A stretch of 64,000 bases of DNA from Streptomyces sparsogenes (GCF_001704635.1 NZ_MAXF01000136.1:62001-126000); one strand, 5' to 3'. Positions 15,173 to 23,369 are shown, numbered from the stretch's first letter. The notes: generated by a model from the letters alone, not told the origin. Numbers and translations: made by a program.

Positions 15173-16003
15173 GTGTTCGGAACCAAAGCCGTGCACAAGG
15201 CCATCGACGAACTGAAGACCAGTGTCGGCGGCTTACGAGAAGCCCTCACCAACGCGATCAAGCAAGGGCTCGACGGCATCAAGGCCAGCATCGACGAGAT
15301 CCGCAACGACACCCAGCGCACCAGCAACGCCGCCGAGACCCTCAGCGGCAGAATCGACAACCTTCACAGCGAGATCCAAGGACTCCGCGGCGACATCGAG
15401 CGGCTCCGCACCAGCGTCGAAGCCACCACACGGGCAGTCGCGGACGGCCGCAGCGACGAGCGCATCCTCGGGGAGATCGCCGACCTGCGCGCCGCCGTCG
15501 AAGGCTGCCGAGCAGACGCAGCGGAAGCCCGCCAGGCGGCGACCGAAGTCCCCCAAGCCGAGCAGCAGCAGGCACAGGCCGCCACCGGCGAGGCCGACAC
15601 CGGCGACTTCGACAAGCTCCTTGACCTCGCTGCCGGCGTCGCCTACGCCGAAATCTCCTGCCACCGCGACACCTGGGACTTCCTCGTCGCCCAATCCAGC
15701 CGCGGCCAGCACTTCCGACTCCCCGGCATGGTCGAAGAGAAAGACTGCCTCATCGACGCCGACCTGTCCGGCCGAACCCTCATCGCCGTCCTCGATGCCC
15801 TCTGGCACACCCAGCGCAACCCCGATGTCGAACCGGGCACGCGGCGCCTCGCAGCCAAGGTGTACGGGCGCATCGGCGACGCCCTCGGCAAAGTAGAAGC
15901 CGACGGCAGCCCCGAACAGCACCGGGCCGGCGCCGAACAGCGCCAGCCCGACGTGACGCGCATCGTCATCGATGATCGACCCCCGGCCGAGGCCAGCAAC
16001 TGA
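15173..16003 (+). CDS. Coiled-coil protein
   Basis: 276 aa from GTG with AGGGGGGA upstream. Residues 5-110 are heptad-rich coiled coil (IDELKTSVGGLREAL..., IDNLHSEIQGLRGDIERL). After a Gln/Ala linker, residues 145-235 form a globular helical domain (AAGVAYAEISCHRDTWDFLVAQ...). No enzyme motif. Probably oligomeric; function unknown. Ends at a strong terminator. Confidence 0.65.
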   Translation: MFGTKAVHKAIDELKTSVGGLREALTNAIKQGLDGIKASIDEIRNDTQRTSNAAETLSGRIDNLHSEIQGLRGDIERLRTSVEATTRAVADGRSDERILGEIADLRAAVEGCRADAAEARQAATEVPQAEQQQAQAATGEADTGDFDKLLDLAAGVAYAEISCHRDTWDFLVAQSSRGQHFRLPGMVEEKDCLIDADLSGRTLIAVLDALWHTQRNPDVEPGTRRLAAKVYGRIGDALGKVEADGSPEQHRAGAEQRQPDVTRIVIDDRPPAEASN

Positions 16004-16016
16004 CCCAGCCGAACGC

Positions 16017-16047
16017 GAACGCCCCCACCAATCTGCTGGGGGCGTTC
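16017..16047. terminator. 11-bp terminator
   Basis: GAACGCCCCCA (16017-16027) pairs with TGGGGGCGTTC (16037-16047). It separates convergent genes. Confidence 0.7.
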
Positions 16048-16071
16048 CGCCGGGCTGAAGGGGGCTCTGGC

Positions 16072-16395
16072 CTACACATGCGCCAGGCTTGCTTGATAGA
16101 GCCGCTTGAGCGCCTGTACCTCCCCCTCGTCAGCGAACACCGCCTCCGGCGGAACCCACATGCGAACAGTCTCAGGTCCGATGCCCTCGCTTGAAGGCTC
16201 GCCGACAGCAAGCTGAGTCGACCAGCGGACCCAACTCGAGACCAACACCTCGATCCACACGGCGCCGTCTGGGCTCTCCTCCACCGTGGCGACCTTGCCG
16301 CGTAGTCTGCCGCCCTTGTCCGGCAGCAGCACATCGACACTGGGCAGGGGGTCTGGAACGGAGAAGAGATGTACCGCAGGCATGTCGTGGATCAT
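16072..16395 (-). CDS. Hypothetical protein
   Basis: 107 aa; ATG at 16395 or the internal ATG at 16383. The beta-rich middle (GGRLRGKVATVEESPDGAVWIEVLV) and V-P-P-E-A-V-F tail suggest a small barrel. First gene of the leftward block. No family recognised. Confidence 0.5.
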   Translation of the reverse strand: MIHDMPAVHLFSVPDPLPSVDVLLPDKGGRLRGKVATVEESPDGAVWIEVLVSSWVRWSTQLAVGEPSSEGIGPETVRMWVPPEAVFADEGEVQALKRLYQASLAHV

Positions 16396-16514
16396 CCAGG
16401 CGGCGAAGCGCAGTCGGCGGTAGGCAAGCCGAGTGACTCACCAGGTCGGCGTAACCTCCGCTGCGCAGCGGCGCGCCTCCCCGCGGCCACTCCCAGGCGC
16501 GCTACCTATCCCAC

Positions 16515-16910
16515 ATGAGCCGAGACTTCGACCTCAAATTCGAACTCTACGTCGCACTGAGAGAACAGTGCGGCTCGAGGAACGACTGGCCTGTCGGCTT
16601 CAACACAGCTCGACATCTTCTCTGCACCATCCCTCTCCACGATCGAGAGCTGTACCGCTTCCTGCGGTGTGCGCGTCAAGCGAGCACTCACCTCCATGAA
16701 CGGGCCCGGCTCACATCGCGCCTCTATCAGTACTCCTTGGTGCTTGCCCTTGACAGCGAGCACGGGTTCGACGATCAGGATGAAGGTCACGTGGCGGCGT
16801 GGCACATCCTCTTGGCCATCCACGGCATGCTGGACCAGGAAACATTCGACAAGTTCGTTGACTGCGCGATCTCGGTGCTGGAGCCAGAGCGGGAAGCGGT
16901 CGGAGCATGA
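16515..16910 (+). CDS. Hypothetical helical protein
   Basis: 131 aa from ATG. Helical and mixed-charge with several Leu/Tyr repeats (RLYQYSLVLALDSEHGFDDQDEGHVAAWHILLAIHGML). No signal or membrane segment. A lone rightward gene ending in a 17-bp terminator. Confidence 0.5.
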   Translation: MSRDFDLKFELYVALREQCGSRNDWPVGFNTARHLLCTIPLHDRELYRFLRCARQASTHLHERARLTSRLYQYSLVLALDSEHGFDDQDEGHVAAWHILLAIHGMLDQETFDKFVDCAISVLEPEREAVGA

Positions 16911-16920
16911 ACCACCGAAC

Positions 16921-16959
16921 AGCAGGAAGTCCCGGCCGATCTGGCCGGGACTTCCTGCT
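16921..16959. terminator. 17-bp perfect terminator stem
   Basis: 16921-16937 and 16943-16959 are fully complementary with a GATCT loop. Strong transcription boundary. Confidence 0.75.
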
Positions 16960-17167
16960 TTCACTGCGCTGGCTGGCCGGCGCCGGAGCACATCTCCCGA
17001 CTGCCCTCCGGCTGATGCTGCGGAGTCGGCTCACCTGCGCCAGCCGAGGTGCTGGCACCACACACGGGACATGAGGCTGAGCATTGAACGGGATCGCGGC
17101 GCATCGGGCCTCCCCAGGATTGGTTACCCGCAGGATGCACCCGAACACGGGGCGCACAGGAGGCGCG

Positions 17168-17569
17168 TCAAAGGATGCGCGAGTAAATCTTCGCGCCACT
17201 GTGAAACTCCACCGTCAGCCCGTTACGCCGATCCGCCGGGTCCTCCCTCAGCGACCACTGCTCAATACTCGCGATCTCCCGCGACCCCGAACCAGCCAGC
17301 AGACCGGCCAGCCAACCCTCCGCCCCATCCGCCCGTCGCTCGAGAGAGACCGGGTCGCCTTCCACCGGCGCGCCCTCCGGCTCGTCATACTTGTCACCCG
17401 GCGCCGACTGTGCGACGAAATGGAAGCGGGCCTCACGCCCCTCCAGCTTTACCGCCATGCCGCCCGGATGCTTCGTATCACCCGCCTCCGCCAACGTCAT
17501 CGGTGAACCAGCCGACGGATCTTTGGACGCGAGCTCCAGAACGAACGACTGAAAGCGCCTAGGACGCAT
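17168..17569 (-). CDS. Hypothetical protein
   Basis: 133 aa from ATG at 17569, preceded by GAGAGGAAG on the minus strand; the longer open frame to 17686 lacks support. Beta-rich and acidic (VKLEGREARFHFVAQSAPGDKY, then SREIASIEQWSLREDPADRRNGLTVEF). No domain recognised. Confidence 0.55.
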   Translation of the reverse strand: MRPRRFQSFVLELASKDPSAGSPMTLAEAGDTKHPGGMAVKLEGREARFHFVAQSAPGDKYDEPEGAPVEGDPVSLERRADGAEGWLAGLLAGSGSREIASIEQWSLREDPADRRNGLTVEFHSGAKIYSRIL

Positions 17570-17702
17570 GAATCTTCCTCTCGGTGACGGCCCGCCCATC
17601 CTAGGAGGGGCCAGACGGGGATCATGACGAGATCCGGGACGTGTCACACGACAGCCGGACGGTGGATCGAACCGTCCGGCCGTCAACGCACTTCAGAAAG
17701 CG

Positions 17703-18089
17703 TCAGGCAGCCCGCTCAAGCACCGGACGTGCCAAATCCCGGTGCCACAGCTCGACCTCGAGGCCGCGGCGACGCAGCCGGCGGGCAAGGCAATGCGCCA
17801 CTGTGGCGCTGCGGTGACGTCCCCCGACACAGCCCACCGCGACCGCGATCCGGTCACCAGACGGGCCCGCGGCGAACGCCTGAACCTGCCGGACAGTTGC
17901 CCGCAGCAGCGGACGGATCCCAGCCGTGCCCAGCACCGACCGCCGCACCGCACCATCCTCAGCAGTCATGTACCGCAGCGCCGGATTCACGTGCGGATCC
18001 CGAAAATGCTGCCGCAGGTCGAGAATCACGTGCGCCTCCGGAGGCGCAGCATGACCGTAGTCGAATGAGACGATCTCGACCGTCGTCAT
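17703..18089 (-). CDS. RapZ C-terminal domain-like protein
   Basis: 128 aa from ATG at 18089 in an ATGA overlap with the upstream gene. It matches the C-terminal half of RapZ: ILDLRQHFRDPHVNPALR, then a G-x-D-x-x-V-like stretch, then the signature VAVGCVGGRHRSATVA (83-98, with G86-C87-x-G-G-R-H-R-S). RapZ uses this domain for RNA binding and metabolite sensing in GlmZ/GlmY control. The N-terminal kinase-like domain is absent. A stand-alone version suggests a small RNA- or ligand-binding protein (inferred). Confidence 0.7.
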   Translation of the reverse strand: MTTVEIVSFDYGHAAPPEAHVILDLRQHFRDPHVNPALRYMTAEDGAVRRSVLGTAGIRPLLRATVRQVQAFAAGPSGDRIAVAVGCVGGRHRSATVAHCLARRLRRRGLEVELWHRDLARPVLERAA

Positions 18090-18505
18090 GCCCGCGCACC
18101 GCCCAGCTTGCCGACCTCGCACCGGATCCGCTCCGCATGCGCCACCAACTGATCCGCGAACGCCAGAGCAGCCGGCTCGGCGTACTGGTTGCACTCACCC
18201 GAGCCGTCCGCGTCCACCGACAGGTACGGCTCACTCTCCCGGGCGAACGGCCACTGCACCACCTGCGCCGCCAGCACCTTCTCCACGCTGCCGTCGAACT
18301 GGCGCACCGGAAGCGTCACCGCCTCTCCGGCATGCGACAGGTCCTCCAGGAACGCCAGATCCTGCGCCGAGTGGTCCACCACACACCACGACGGGCACGG
18401 AACGGCGATCCGCTGACCACGCACCACCGCCGCGACCAGACGCGGGGACGCGGGGGGAGTGGGCGCCGAGGTCTGCTGGGGGGTGGCAGGGGTTGATACG
18501 CTCAC
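18086..18505 (-). CDS. DUF6907-like protein
   Basis: 139 aa. GTG at 18505 follows GAGAAGG on the minus strand; the open frame continues upstream without a better start. V-P-C-P-S-W-C-V-V-D-H near residue 44 is the CPSWC...H motif of DUF6907-type Streptomyces proteins. The middle is a beta region that could bind ligand. It is translationally coupled to the RapZ-C-like gene, so the two probably act together; role unknown. Confidence 0.6.
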   Translation of the reverse strand: MSVSTPATPQQTSAPTPPASPRLVAAVVRGQRIAVPCPSWCVVDHSAQDLAFLEDLSHAGEAVTLPVRQFDGSVEKVLAAQVVQWPFARESEPYLSVDADGSGECNQYAEPAALAFADQLVAHAERIRCEVGKLGGARA

Positions 18506-19246
18506 GTTGAGCCTTCTCTCTGCTAGGAGCGGGTTTCTTGACCAGCGGGCTCCACCCCGCTGGTCCACTTCGACGGCCGGGGCCTCCACGCCCCGGCCGT
18601 TGTGCTGACAGCCACGCCACCAGGGACTCCACTCCCCGGGCGGCGGACTTGTGCGCCGAACTCGGCGACGATCAGGACGCTAGCCGAAGTGCGACGAGCG
18701 TCAACGTCTTGTCGCACGCATCCGGCTGACCTGCAGTCAATTGACCAACCAGTACAGTTCTGGCTCTAGGGTTTGGGGAGTACCCGTGGCTCTGCTGAAC
18801 CACCCGACTGGTGGGCGAGCTGCTCACGTGGAATGCCCCCTGCAATTAATTGGTCAATCGACAGACACGACGCGAACCACCGACATAATGTCGCAATCCA
18901 CTCACATGCCCTCCCTTGGTGCGCGATCCGAGTTTGGCGAGATCTGAACGGTGATGCAGTTGCGCGGCTCGGACCGCCGACCGGATGTCGGCGACAGCCG
19001 GCCGTTGTGCTACTGGACGCAGCCCGGTTGACGCTAGGCGATGTTCCGGCCAAGGACTTCCAGCCCAGTGCAGATCCGGAAGCTGATTGATCACCCGCTG
19101 ACCTGTGCAGAGTCCGAGTTGCCTGACTCGGTAGGATCTGGCGCGCTCCCTTCGCACGCGCGGCAGTCGCGACCGCGGGTGCGAATCGGCTGGAATTCGG
19201 CAGCCGAGTGGCCGCCACTGCCAAGCCGAGGAAGACGCGGTGGAGG
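18506..19246. other. 741-bp gene-poor regulatory region
   Basis: Open frames here overlap in several frames and none has a convincing RBS or protein-like composition. It holds the leader hairpins, an inverted repeat GTGCGAC/GTCGCAC (18689-18695, 18711-18717), and two inverted copies of ATTGACCAA (18740-18748 and 18850-18858, the latter as TTGGTCAAT). These could be GntR-type operators. It separates the RapZ-C-like operon from the GIY-YIG fusion gene. Confidence 0.45.
18541..18600 (-). promoter_or_regulatory. Two consecutive hairpins in the leftward leader
   Basis: 18541-18549 pairs with 18556-18564 (9 bp), and 18573-18583 pairs with 18590-18600 (11 bp). Both have CTCCAC loops on the plus strand. 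They lie between the putative promoter region and the start of the DUF6907-like gene, so they may attenuate the leftward transcript or terminate incoming transcription. Confidence 0.4.
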
Positions 19247-19888
19247 TCAGCAGACTGACATGAGCGGGTCGTGGAGCCACATGGTGCGGACAGCTGGACG
19301 CGGCGTGCGAGGCCGAACCGTGCTCCCCTCCTGTGGTGGGGGAACAATGAGCGAATTCCTGCGGGAGTGGGGATGGGCCACGAAAAGCCCGTGCCCGGCC
19401 CGGAAGGTCAGCAGCCCCTCGTGCCGGAGCTGACCTACCGCCTTGGCGGCGATCGACTTGCTGGTTCCGGACGCCTTGGCGAGCGTGTTGAGGAACGGGA
19501 TGAGCTGGCCAGGCAGCCACCGCTTGGTCTCGATCTCGTCGCGTATGAGGGCGGCTAGGCGGTTGCTCTTGTTGTCCTGCTCGGCCAGTGATGGCCAGCG
19601 GGAGGGGGCGAAGGCAACCCGGTCCTGGTTGTGTGCCTTGTTGAACCTGGGTCTCTCGACCTGGATGGCCTGCTTCTCCGCCTCTGCCGCCTCGGGCCGG
19701 CTGTCGAACCACTCCAGGGTGCGACTTTTGACCATCGGAACCCACTTCTGGTGGGTGTCGCGGTGGGCCTTCAAGCGCCCGTCGGGGTCTCGGCTGATGC
19801 CGATGTACAGCAGGCCGCCGTCGGTGTCGAAGTAACGGTAGAGCGCGGTGCGCTCGGGGGGCGATGTCGAACTTTGGGCAGGGCTCAT
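19247..19888 (-). CDS. GIY-YIG nuclease fused to GntR-type winged helix
   Basis: 213 aa from ATG. Residues 14-90 are a GIY-YIG nuclease domain: ALYRYF and LLYIGIS (Y28-I-G30), R38, H42, W49, E71 and the P-R-F-N motif (N83). Residues 107-170 are a GntR-like winged helix: LAALIRDEIETKRWLPGQLIPFLNTLAKASGTSKSIAAKAVGQLRHEGLLTFRAGHGLFVA. Regulator winged helices fused to a GIY-YIG domain suggest a site-targeted nuclease or a regulator that has absorbed the fold. Next to the GntR regulators of the transfer module. Confidence 0.75.
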   Translation of the reverse strand: MSPAQSSTSPPERTALYRYFDTDGGLLYIGISRDPDGRLKAHRDTHQKWVPMVKSRTLEWFDSRPEAAEAEKQAIQVERPRFNKAHNQDRVAFAPSRWPSLAEQDNKSNRLAALIRDEIETKRWLPGQLIPFLNTLAKASGTSKSIAAKAVGQLRHEGLLTFRAGHGLFVAHPHSRRNSLIVPPPQEGSTVRPRTPRPAVRTMWLHDPLMSVC

Positions 19889-19987
19889 GGCGTCCCTTCG
19901 CTGTACCAGGTGGCCTGCGCCACGGTCACGAGACGACCGTAAGGCGTAATCGCATTTGTAGCAAGGCTTCGCTGCCGGTACAACAAA

Positions 19988-20011
19988 GCCCCCGCCAACT
20001 ATGGCGGGGGC
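19988..20011 (-). terminator. Terminator of the leftward GntR operon
   Basis: GCCCCCGCC (19988-19996) and GGCGGGGGC (20003-20011) form a 9-bp stem. On the minus strand it is followed by TTTGTTG. It lies 15 bases past the GntR stop. Confidence 0.75.
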
Positions 20012-20025
20012 GCTGGGGAGTTAGG

Positions 20026-20787
20026 TCAGGAAACCGGCAGGTGGTAGCCCATCTTATACAGGTGGCCCGGCTTCACCATGACGGTTACCTCGATCGGGCG
20101 TTCGTCGTCGCTGTAGACGATGCGGAACACCTCGATCACGGGAACATCGCCCGGGATCTCCAGGAGCTCGTATTCCTCCGTCGTCGCGACGCGGGCCGCT
20201 ACCTCCTCGATCTGGCCGCGCGTTGGGTACCCCATGCTGGCAAGCAAGGTCGGAGACCCACCAGGAATCTTCCTCCGGTCGGCAAGCCGCGTGCCGAGTG
20301 CTAGGTCGGCTGGATAGTACGAGTAGGTCAGTTCGGCCGGCTCATCGTCCAGGAGGCCGAGACGCACCCGCAGCACAGCCGTTCCGCCTTCCTCGATACC
20401 CAAGGCCTTCGCGACCCGCTTCGGTGTCCTTATTTCGGCGACTTGCAGGATCTTGTTGCTGCCGCGCTGGTTCCTTCGGTTGGCCTCCGTCACCCACCGG
20501 TACGGCTGCCCGTCCTCCGAAGGGGCCATGTAGGCGGCCGGGGTGATGGTCTGAGGTGCACGGTCGCGAACGTAGACGCCCTTCCCTGATCGGCCTTCCA
20601 GGAGCTTCTCGTTCTTGAGGATGGTCAGGGCGCGCTGCACGGTCACGTTCGACGTGTCGTGCTCCTCCATTAGCTCCGAGGTGGTGGGGAGCTTCTTGCC
20701 GGGCTCCCACTCGCCGGACATGATCAGGTACCTGATGTTGGCGGCGATTCTCTCGGCCACTGGCCGCTTGTCCTCGTGCTTGGCCAT
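20026..20787 (-). CDS. GntR family regulator, HutC/UTRA type
   Basis: 253 aa. N-terminal winged helix (residues 10-75: VAERIAANIRYLIMSGEWEPGKKLPTTSELMEEHDTSNVTVQRALTILKNEKLLEGRSGKGVYV), then a UTRA effector domain (about 100-245) with the usual D-E-P-A-E-L-T-Y-S-Y-Y-P and E-V-T-V-M-V strands. In pSAM2-like conjugative elements a GntR repressor (KorSA) of this class shuts off transfer and replication. The same role toward the 21.4-28.5 kb transfer genes is likely. Starts one base after the UTRA-only gene. Confidence 0.85.
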   Translation of the reverse strand: MAKHEDKRPVAERIAANIRYLIMSGEWEPGKKLPTTSELMEEHDTSNVTVQRALTILKNEKLLEGRSGKGVYVRDRAPQTITPAAYMAPSEDGQPYRWVTEANRRNQRGSNKILQVAEIRTPKRVAKALGIEEGGTAVLRVRLGLLDDEPAELTYSYYPADLALGTRLADRRKIPGGSPTLLASMGYPTRGQIEEVAARVATTEEYELLEIPGDVPVIEVFRIVYSDDERPIEVTVMVKPGHLYKMGYHLPVS

Positions 20788-20788
20788 G

Positions 20789-21316
20789 TCAGTCGATCTC
20801 CATTTCGTATCGGAGGCGACGAGGGCCCTTCATGACCATCAGTGAAGCCTCAATGGGTTCGTTTTTGTGAGACAGGCTCACTCGCAGAAGGGTGAGTACC
20901 GGGGCCCCGTCTGCGAGGGCGAGAGCCTCGGACTCCTCCGCGGTGGCAGTGCGCGCTTCGACGTCCTCGATCACCCGGTGTGTGTGGTGCCCGAGGTTGG
21001 CGAGCAAGGTAGGTGCGCCTCCTCGGATCTTGCCGGGTCTCGCTAGAGCTGTTCCAAGCGCTATGCGCTGTGGGTAGTACGAGTCCGTCAACTCGACCGG
21101 TTGGTCGTCTACGAGCATGACTCGGCGACGAACAACAGCCTGCTCGTCGGGGGGCAGCCCGAGAGCTGCGGCGACTTCCGGTGGCGGTTTCCTCGTAGCT
21201 ACCTCCATCAGGTGCTGGCTTCCCCTGCTGCCTGCCTCTTGCGTCCATGCGTCGGTGTCGCCGGGGGCACGTGGCGACACGTATGGCGCTGAGGTGCTCG
21301 TCCACTTCTCACTCAT
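20789..21316 (-). CDS. UTRA-domain protein without DNA-binding domain
   Basis: 175 aa from ATG after CAGGAG. From about residue 30 it is a UTRA effector domain paralogous to that of the next gene: VELTDSYYPQRIALGTALARPGKIRGGAPTLLANLGHHTHRVIEDVEARTATAEE aligns with AELTYSYYPADLALGTRLADRRKIPGGSPTLLASMGYPTRGQIEEVAARVATTEE. There is no winged helix. It may heterodimerise with the full GntR regulator and tune it, like an effector-sensing subunit (inferred). Confidence 0.75.
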   Translation of the reverse strand: MSEKWTSTSAPYVSPRAPGDTDAWTQEAGSRGSQHLMEVATRKPPPEVAAALGLPPDEQAVVRRRVMLVDDQPVELTDSYYPQRIALGTALARPGKIRGGAPTLLANLGHHTHRVIEDVEARTATAEESEALALADGAPVLTLLRVSLSHKNEPIEASLMVMKGPRRLRYEMEID

Positions 21317-21424
21317 CCGGCATCTCCTGGTCGCTGTAACGCTCTGACCTCCACCTTAAGTGCTTGATGCATATGCGTCGGCTCTCGGCAGTGGACTCAG
21401 GTGGACTTGCATGCCTCGTAGTGC

Positions 21425-21454
21425 TTGCCAGCTTGCCGAATAACCTTTTATGGT
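21425..21454 (+). promoter_or_regulatory. Candidate promoter of the transfer module
   Basis: TTGCCA (21425-21430), 18 bases, TATGGT (21449-21454), inside an AT-rich island 37 bases before the Xis-like ATG. Divergent from the UTRA/GntR operon. GCATATGC palindrome at 21369-21376 lies between the two directions and could be an operator. Confidence 0.5.
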
Positions 21455-21490
21455 TGTGCACAGACGCGAAGCCTGCGATTGGAGCCGTTC

Positions 21491-21727
21491 ATGCTGCGTG
21501 TAAAGGAGGTCGCTGCCCGCCTGCGAGTCCACCCCGCGACCGTGTACCGCTGGATCAACGAGGGCCGCATCCCGGCCACCCGCTACGGGCAGCCGGTCGT
21601 ACCCGGGGCCGCCAAGCGGGGCGGTGGTGCGATCCGAGTCCCTGAGGCCGCCCTCGTGGGCTTCTCCTCATCCTCTTCTGGTACGGCGGCCTTCACCGCC
21701 GTGCCCCCCGCCGCAGAGGCGGCCTGA
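21491..21727 (+). CDS. xis: Excisionase-like MerR-type HTH protein
   Basis: 78 aa from ATG. Residues 1-55 are a MerR/HTH_17 domain: LRVKEVAARLRVHPATVYRWINEGRIPATRYGQPVV...GGGAIRVPEAAL. The tail is Ser/Ala-rich. Such proteins are excisionases or small activators at the head of transfer operons in actinomycete elements. No integrase is in the window, so the xis assignment rests on family and context only. Confidence 0.6.
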   Translation: MLRVKEVAARLRVHPATVYRWINEGRIPATRYGQPVVPGAAKRGGGAIRVPEAALVGFSSSSSGTAAFTAVPPAAEAA

Positions 21728-21810
21728 CGCACAAAACCCCGGCCCGGCGCGCCAACGCCGTGTGGACCGGGGCTGACCACCCGAAGCCTGCTGAGCAACT
21801 GGAGATCACC

Positions 21811-22119
21811 GTGAATCGTAGTACGACTCTCGCCCCGCTCCCTACCGCGACCGTTCTCTTCGACGGCGACGCGGCGTCCGATTCGCCGAGGGTCGCCCGG
21901 CTGCGTGCCCTGACCCTCGTCCCCGATCTGGACGCGGAGGACCGGGCCCGTGCCGACATCGTCACCACCTACGTGACGGCCCGTGCCCGGGGTGACGTCG
22001 ACGCGATGGCGACCGCCTACCTGGAGGCGGCGGCGATGGACGAGGCCCGCCCGGGTGAGCCGTCGCTGATCGCCGAGCTGGACGCGGCCGGCGTCGGTGA
22101 CCTGGCGGAGGTGGCGTGA
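21811..22119 (+). CDS. Hypothetical protein of the transfer operon
   Basis: 102 aa from GTG after GGAGATC. Helical and acidic (DLDAEDRARADIVTTYVTARARGDVDAMATAYLEAAAMDEA). Small proteins of this kind are typical between xis and tra in Streptomyces integrative elements. Function unknown. Confidence 0.55.
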   Translation: MNRSTTLAPLPTATVLFDGDAASDSPRVARLRALTLVPDLDAEDRARADIVTTYVTARARGDVDAMATAYLEAAAMDEARPGEPSLIAELDAAGVGDLAEVA

Positions 22120-22286
22120 TGACCGTCGCCGAAATGGTGCGTGAGCTGCCCGCCGGGGACTCCCGGTCGCTGCCGACGCTGGACGGGATCGCCGAGAGCC
22201 TGCGCCGTCAGGGCGAGGATGTCGAGGTCGTGTACTCCCCGCGCGGCGACGTGTTCCGCATCGTGCCCCGAGAGCGGGTGGCGTGA
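22119..22286 (+). CDS. Small hypothetical protein
   Basis: 55 aa from ATG in a TGATG overlap. MTVAEMVREL helix, then VEVVYSPRGDVFRIV beta hairpin. Overlaps both neighbours, so translationally coupled. Confidence 0.5.
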   Translation: MTVAEMVRELPAGDSRSLPTLDGIAESLRRQGEDVEVVYSPRGDVFRIVPRERVA

Positions 22287-22591
22287 TGGCTGCCGGGACG
22301 CTTGCCGATCAGCGGAAGGCGACCGAGGCGGCTGCGACGATCGCCCGCGTGTTCGGCCACCTGCCGCCCGCCACGTTCCAGGTGTCGAGCATCACGCCGG
22401 GCCAGCTCGACATCAGCCTCCACGACAGCCTCGCCGACTTCGAGGCCTGGCGTGTGGCGCTCGGGATGCTCCCCGAGTGGGTCGACAAGCGAACCCAGCC
22501 CAGTGCCATGAGCCTGACCGCGAGGGGCCGGTTTGCCGGTGTCGAGGTGGCGCTGATCGGCTACGCGCCGCTGTTGAAGGCGGTGGCGTGA
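22286..22591 (+). CDS. Small hypothetical protein
   Basis: 101 aa from ATG (a GTG at 22283 is also in frame). Alternating strand (FQVSSITPGQLDISLH) and helix. Coupled to both neighbours. Frequent in Streptomyces; role unknown. Confidence 0.55.
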   Translation: MAAGTLADQRKATEAAATIARVFGHLPPATFQVSSITPGQLDISLHDSLADFEAWRVALGMLPEWVDKRTQPSAMSLTARGRFAGVEVALIGYAPLLKAVA

Positions 22592-23052
22592 TGGCTGGCG
22601 GGCTGGCCTGGCGCCACGCCGGAACCGTTGCGACCAGTGACCCGCGGTTTGCCCGCGTTCTGGAGCTGGCCACGAAGCAGCCTCACCTGTGGGTCGGTCC
22701 GTCCGGTGAGCGGGTGACCGGGGCCGAGGTCGGCAGCCATCTGGGTGCGGCGTTCATGCTGATGGAGCGCGACGGTTGGATCTCCGTCCGCCGGTCGAGT
22801 GGGCCTGTCGAGTTGGGGCACACCCTCTCCGGGGCTCTGTGGCTGGTGCGCACCGATGGGCCGGGGGATGCGGATTCGTGGGCGGTGTCCCGTCGCTGCC
22901 TGAATCTGATTCTGGAGGCTCGTTCGGAGTCGGGGAGCGCGGATTTCGAGGCGTGGTCGGAGAAGCGGGGTCGCCGGTTCGGCGAGGTGCGGGACCTGCT
23001 GCTGATCACGGGGGAGTTTGCTCGCCTGTACGGGCCGGAGGCTGTCCGGTGA
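22591..23052 (+). CDS. Hypothetical protein
   Basis: 153 aa from ATG in a TGATG overlap. The C-terminal half is helical with FEAWSEKRGRRFGEVRDLLLITGEFARLYGPE. No recognised domain. Part of the coupled run 21811-23204. Confidence 0.55.
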   Translation: MAGGLAWRHAGTVATSDPRFARVLELATKQPHLWVGPSGERVTGAEVGSHLGAAFMLMERDGWISVRRSSGPVELGHTLSGALWLVRTDGPGDADSWAVSRRCLNLILEARSESGSADFEAWSEKRGRRFGEVRDLLLITGEFARLYGPEAVR

Positions 23053-23204
23053 CCGCTGTGGGCCGTGATCCGGAGCCGCGCACGCCGGAGGAGGCGGAGG
23101 CCCGGAGGAAGCGGGTCGCGAAGCTCCACCAGCAGGCTGCCGCCGACTACCGGACCGGGTTCGGCCGGCCGAAGCCCGCGTCGAAGAAGGCGCTCGCCGC
23201 CTGA
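23049..23204 (+). CDS. Small basic protein
   Basis: 51 aa from GTG in a GTGA overlap. A charged helix (TPEEAEARRKRVAKLHQQAAADYRTGFGRPKPASKK), possibly nucleic-acid binding. Confidence 0.45.
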   Translation: MTAVGRDPEPRTPEEAEARRKRVAKLHQQAAADYRTGFGRPKPASKKALAA

Positions 23205-23217
23205 CCCCCTGATCGTC

Positions 23218-23257
23218 GTGCCCGCGGGATTCCGACCCCCCGCGGCCCCGCGGGCAC
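23218..23257 (+). terminator. 10-bp hairpin
   Basis: GTGCCCGCGG (23218-23227) pairs with CCGCGGGCAC (23248-23257), 20-base loop, just after the coupled gene run. Confidence 0.5.
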
Positions 23258-23369
23258 GGCTCCCCACCGACTGGCCCGGTTGTTCCCGGGACTCTCCAGC
23301 TTCGGCTGGCGGGTGCCGAGCACGACCAGACCGCCCAGAGCCCACTCGAACTACTGGAAGGACATCGGC

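Noticed and set aside
18766-19347. 193-codon leftward frame in the 18.5-19.2 kb gap
   Set aside because: It overlaps the end of the GIY-YIG gene in another frame, lacks an RBS, and has Ser/Arg/Ala-rich, non-protein-like composition.
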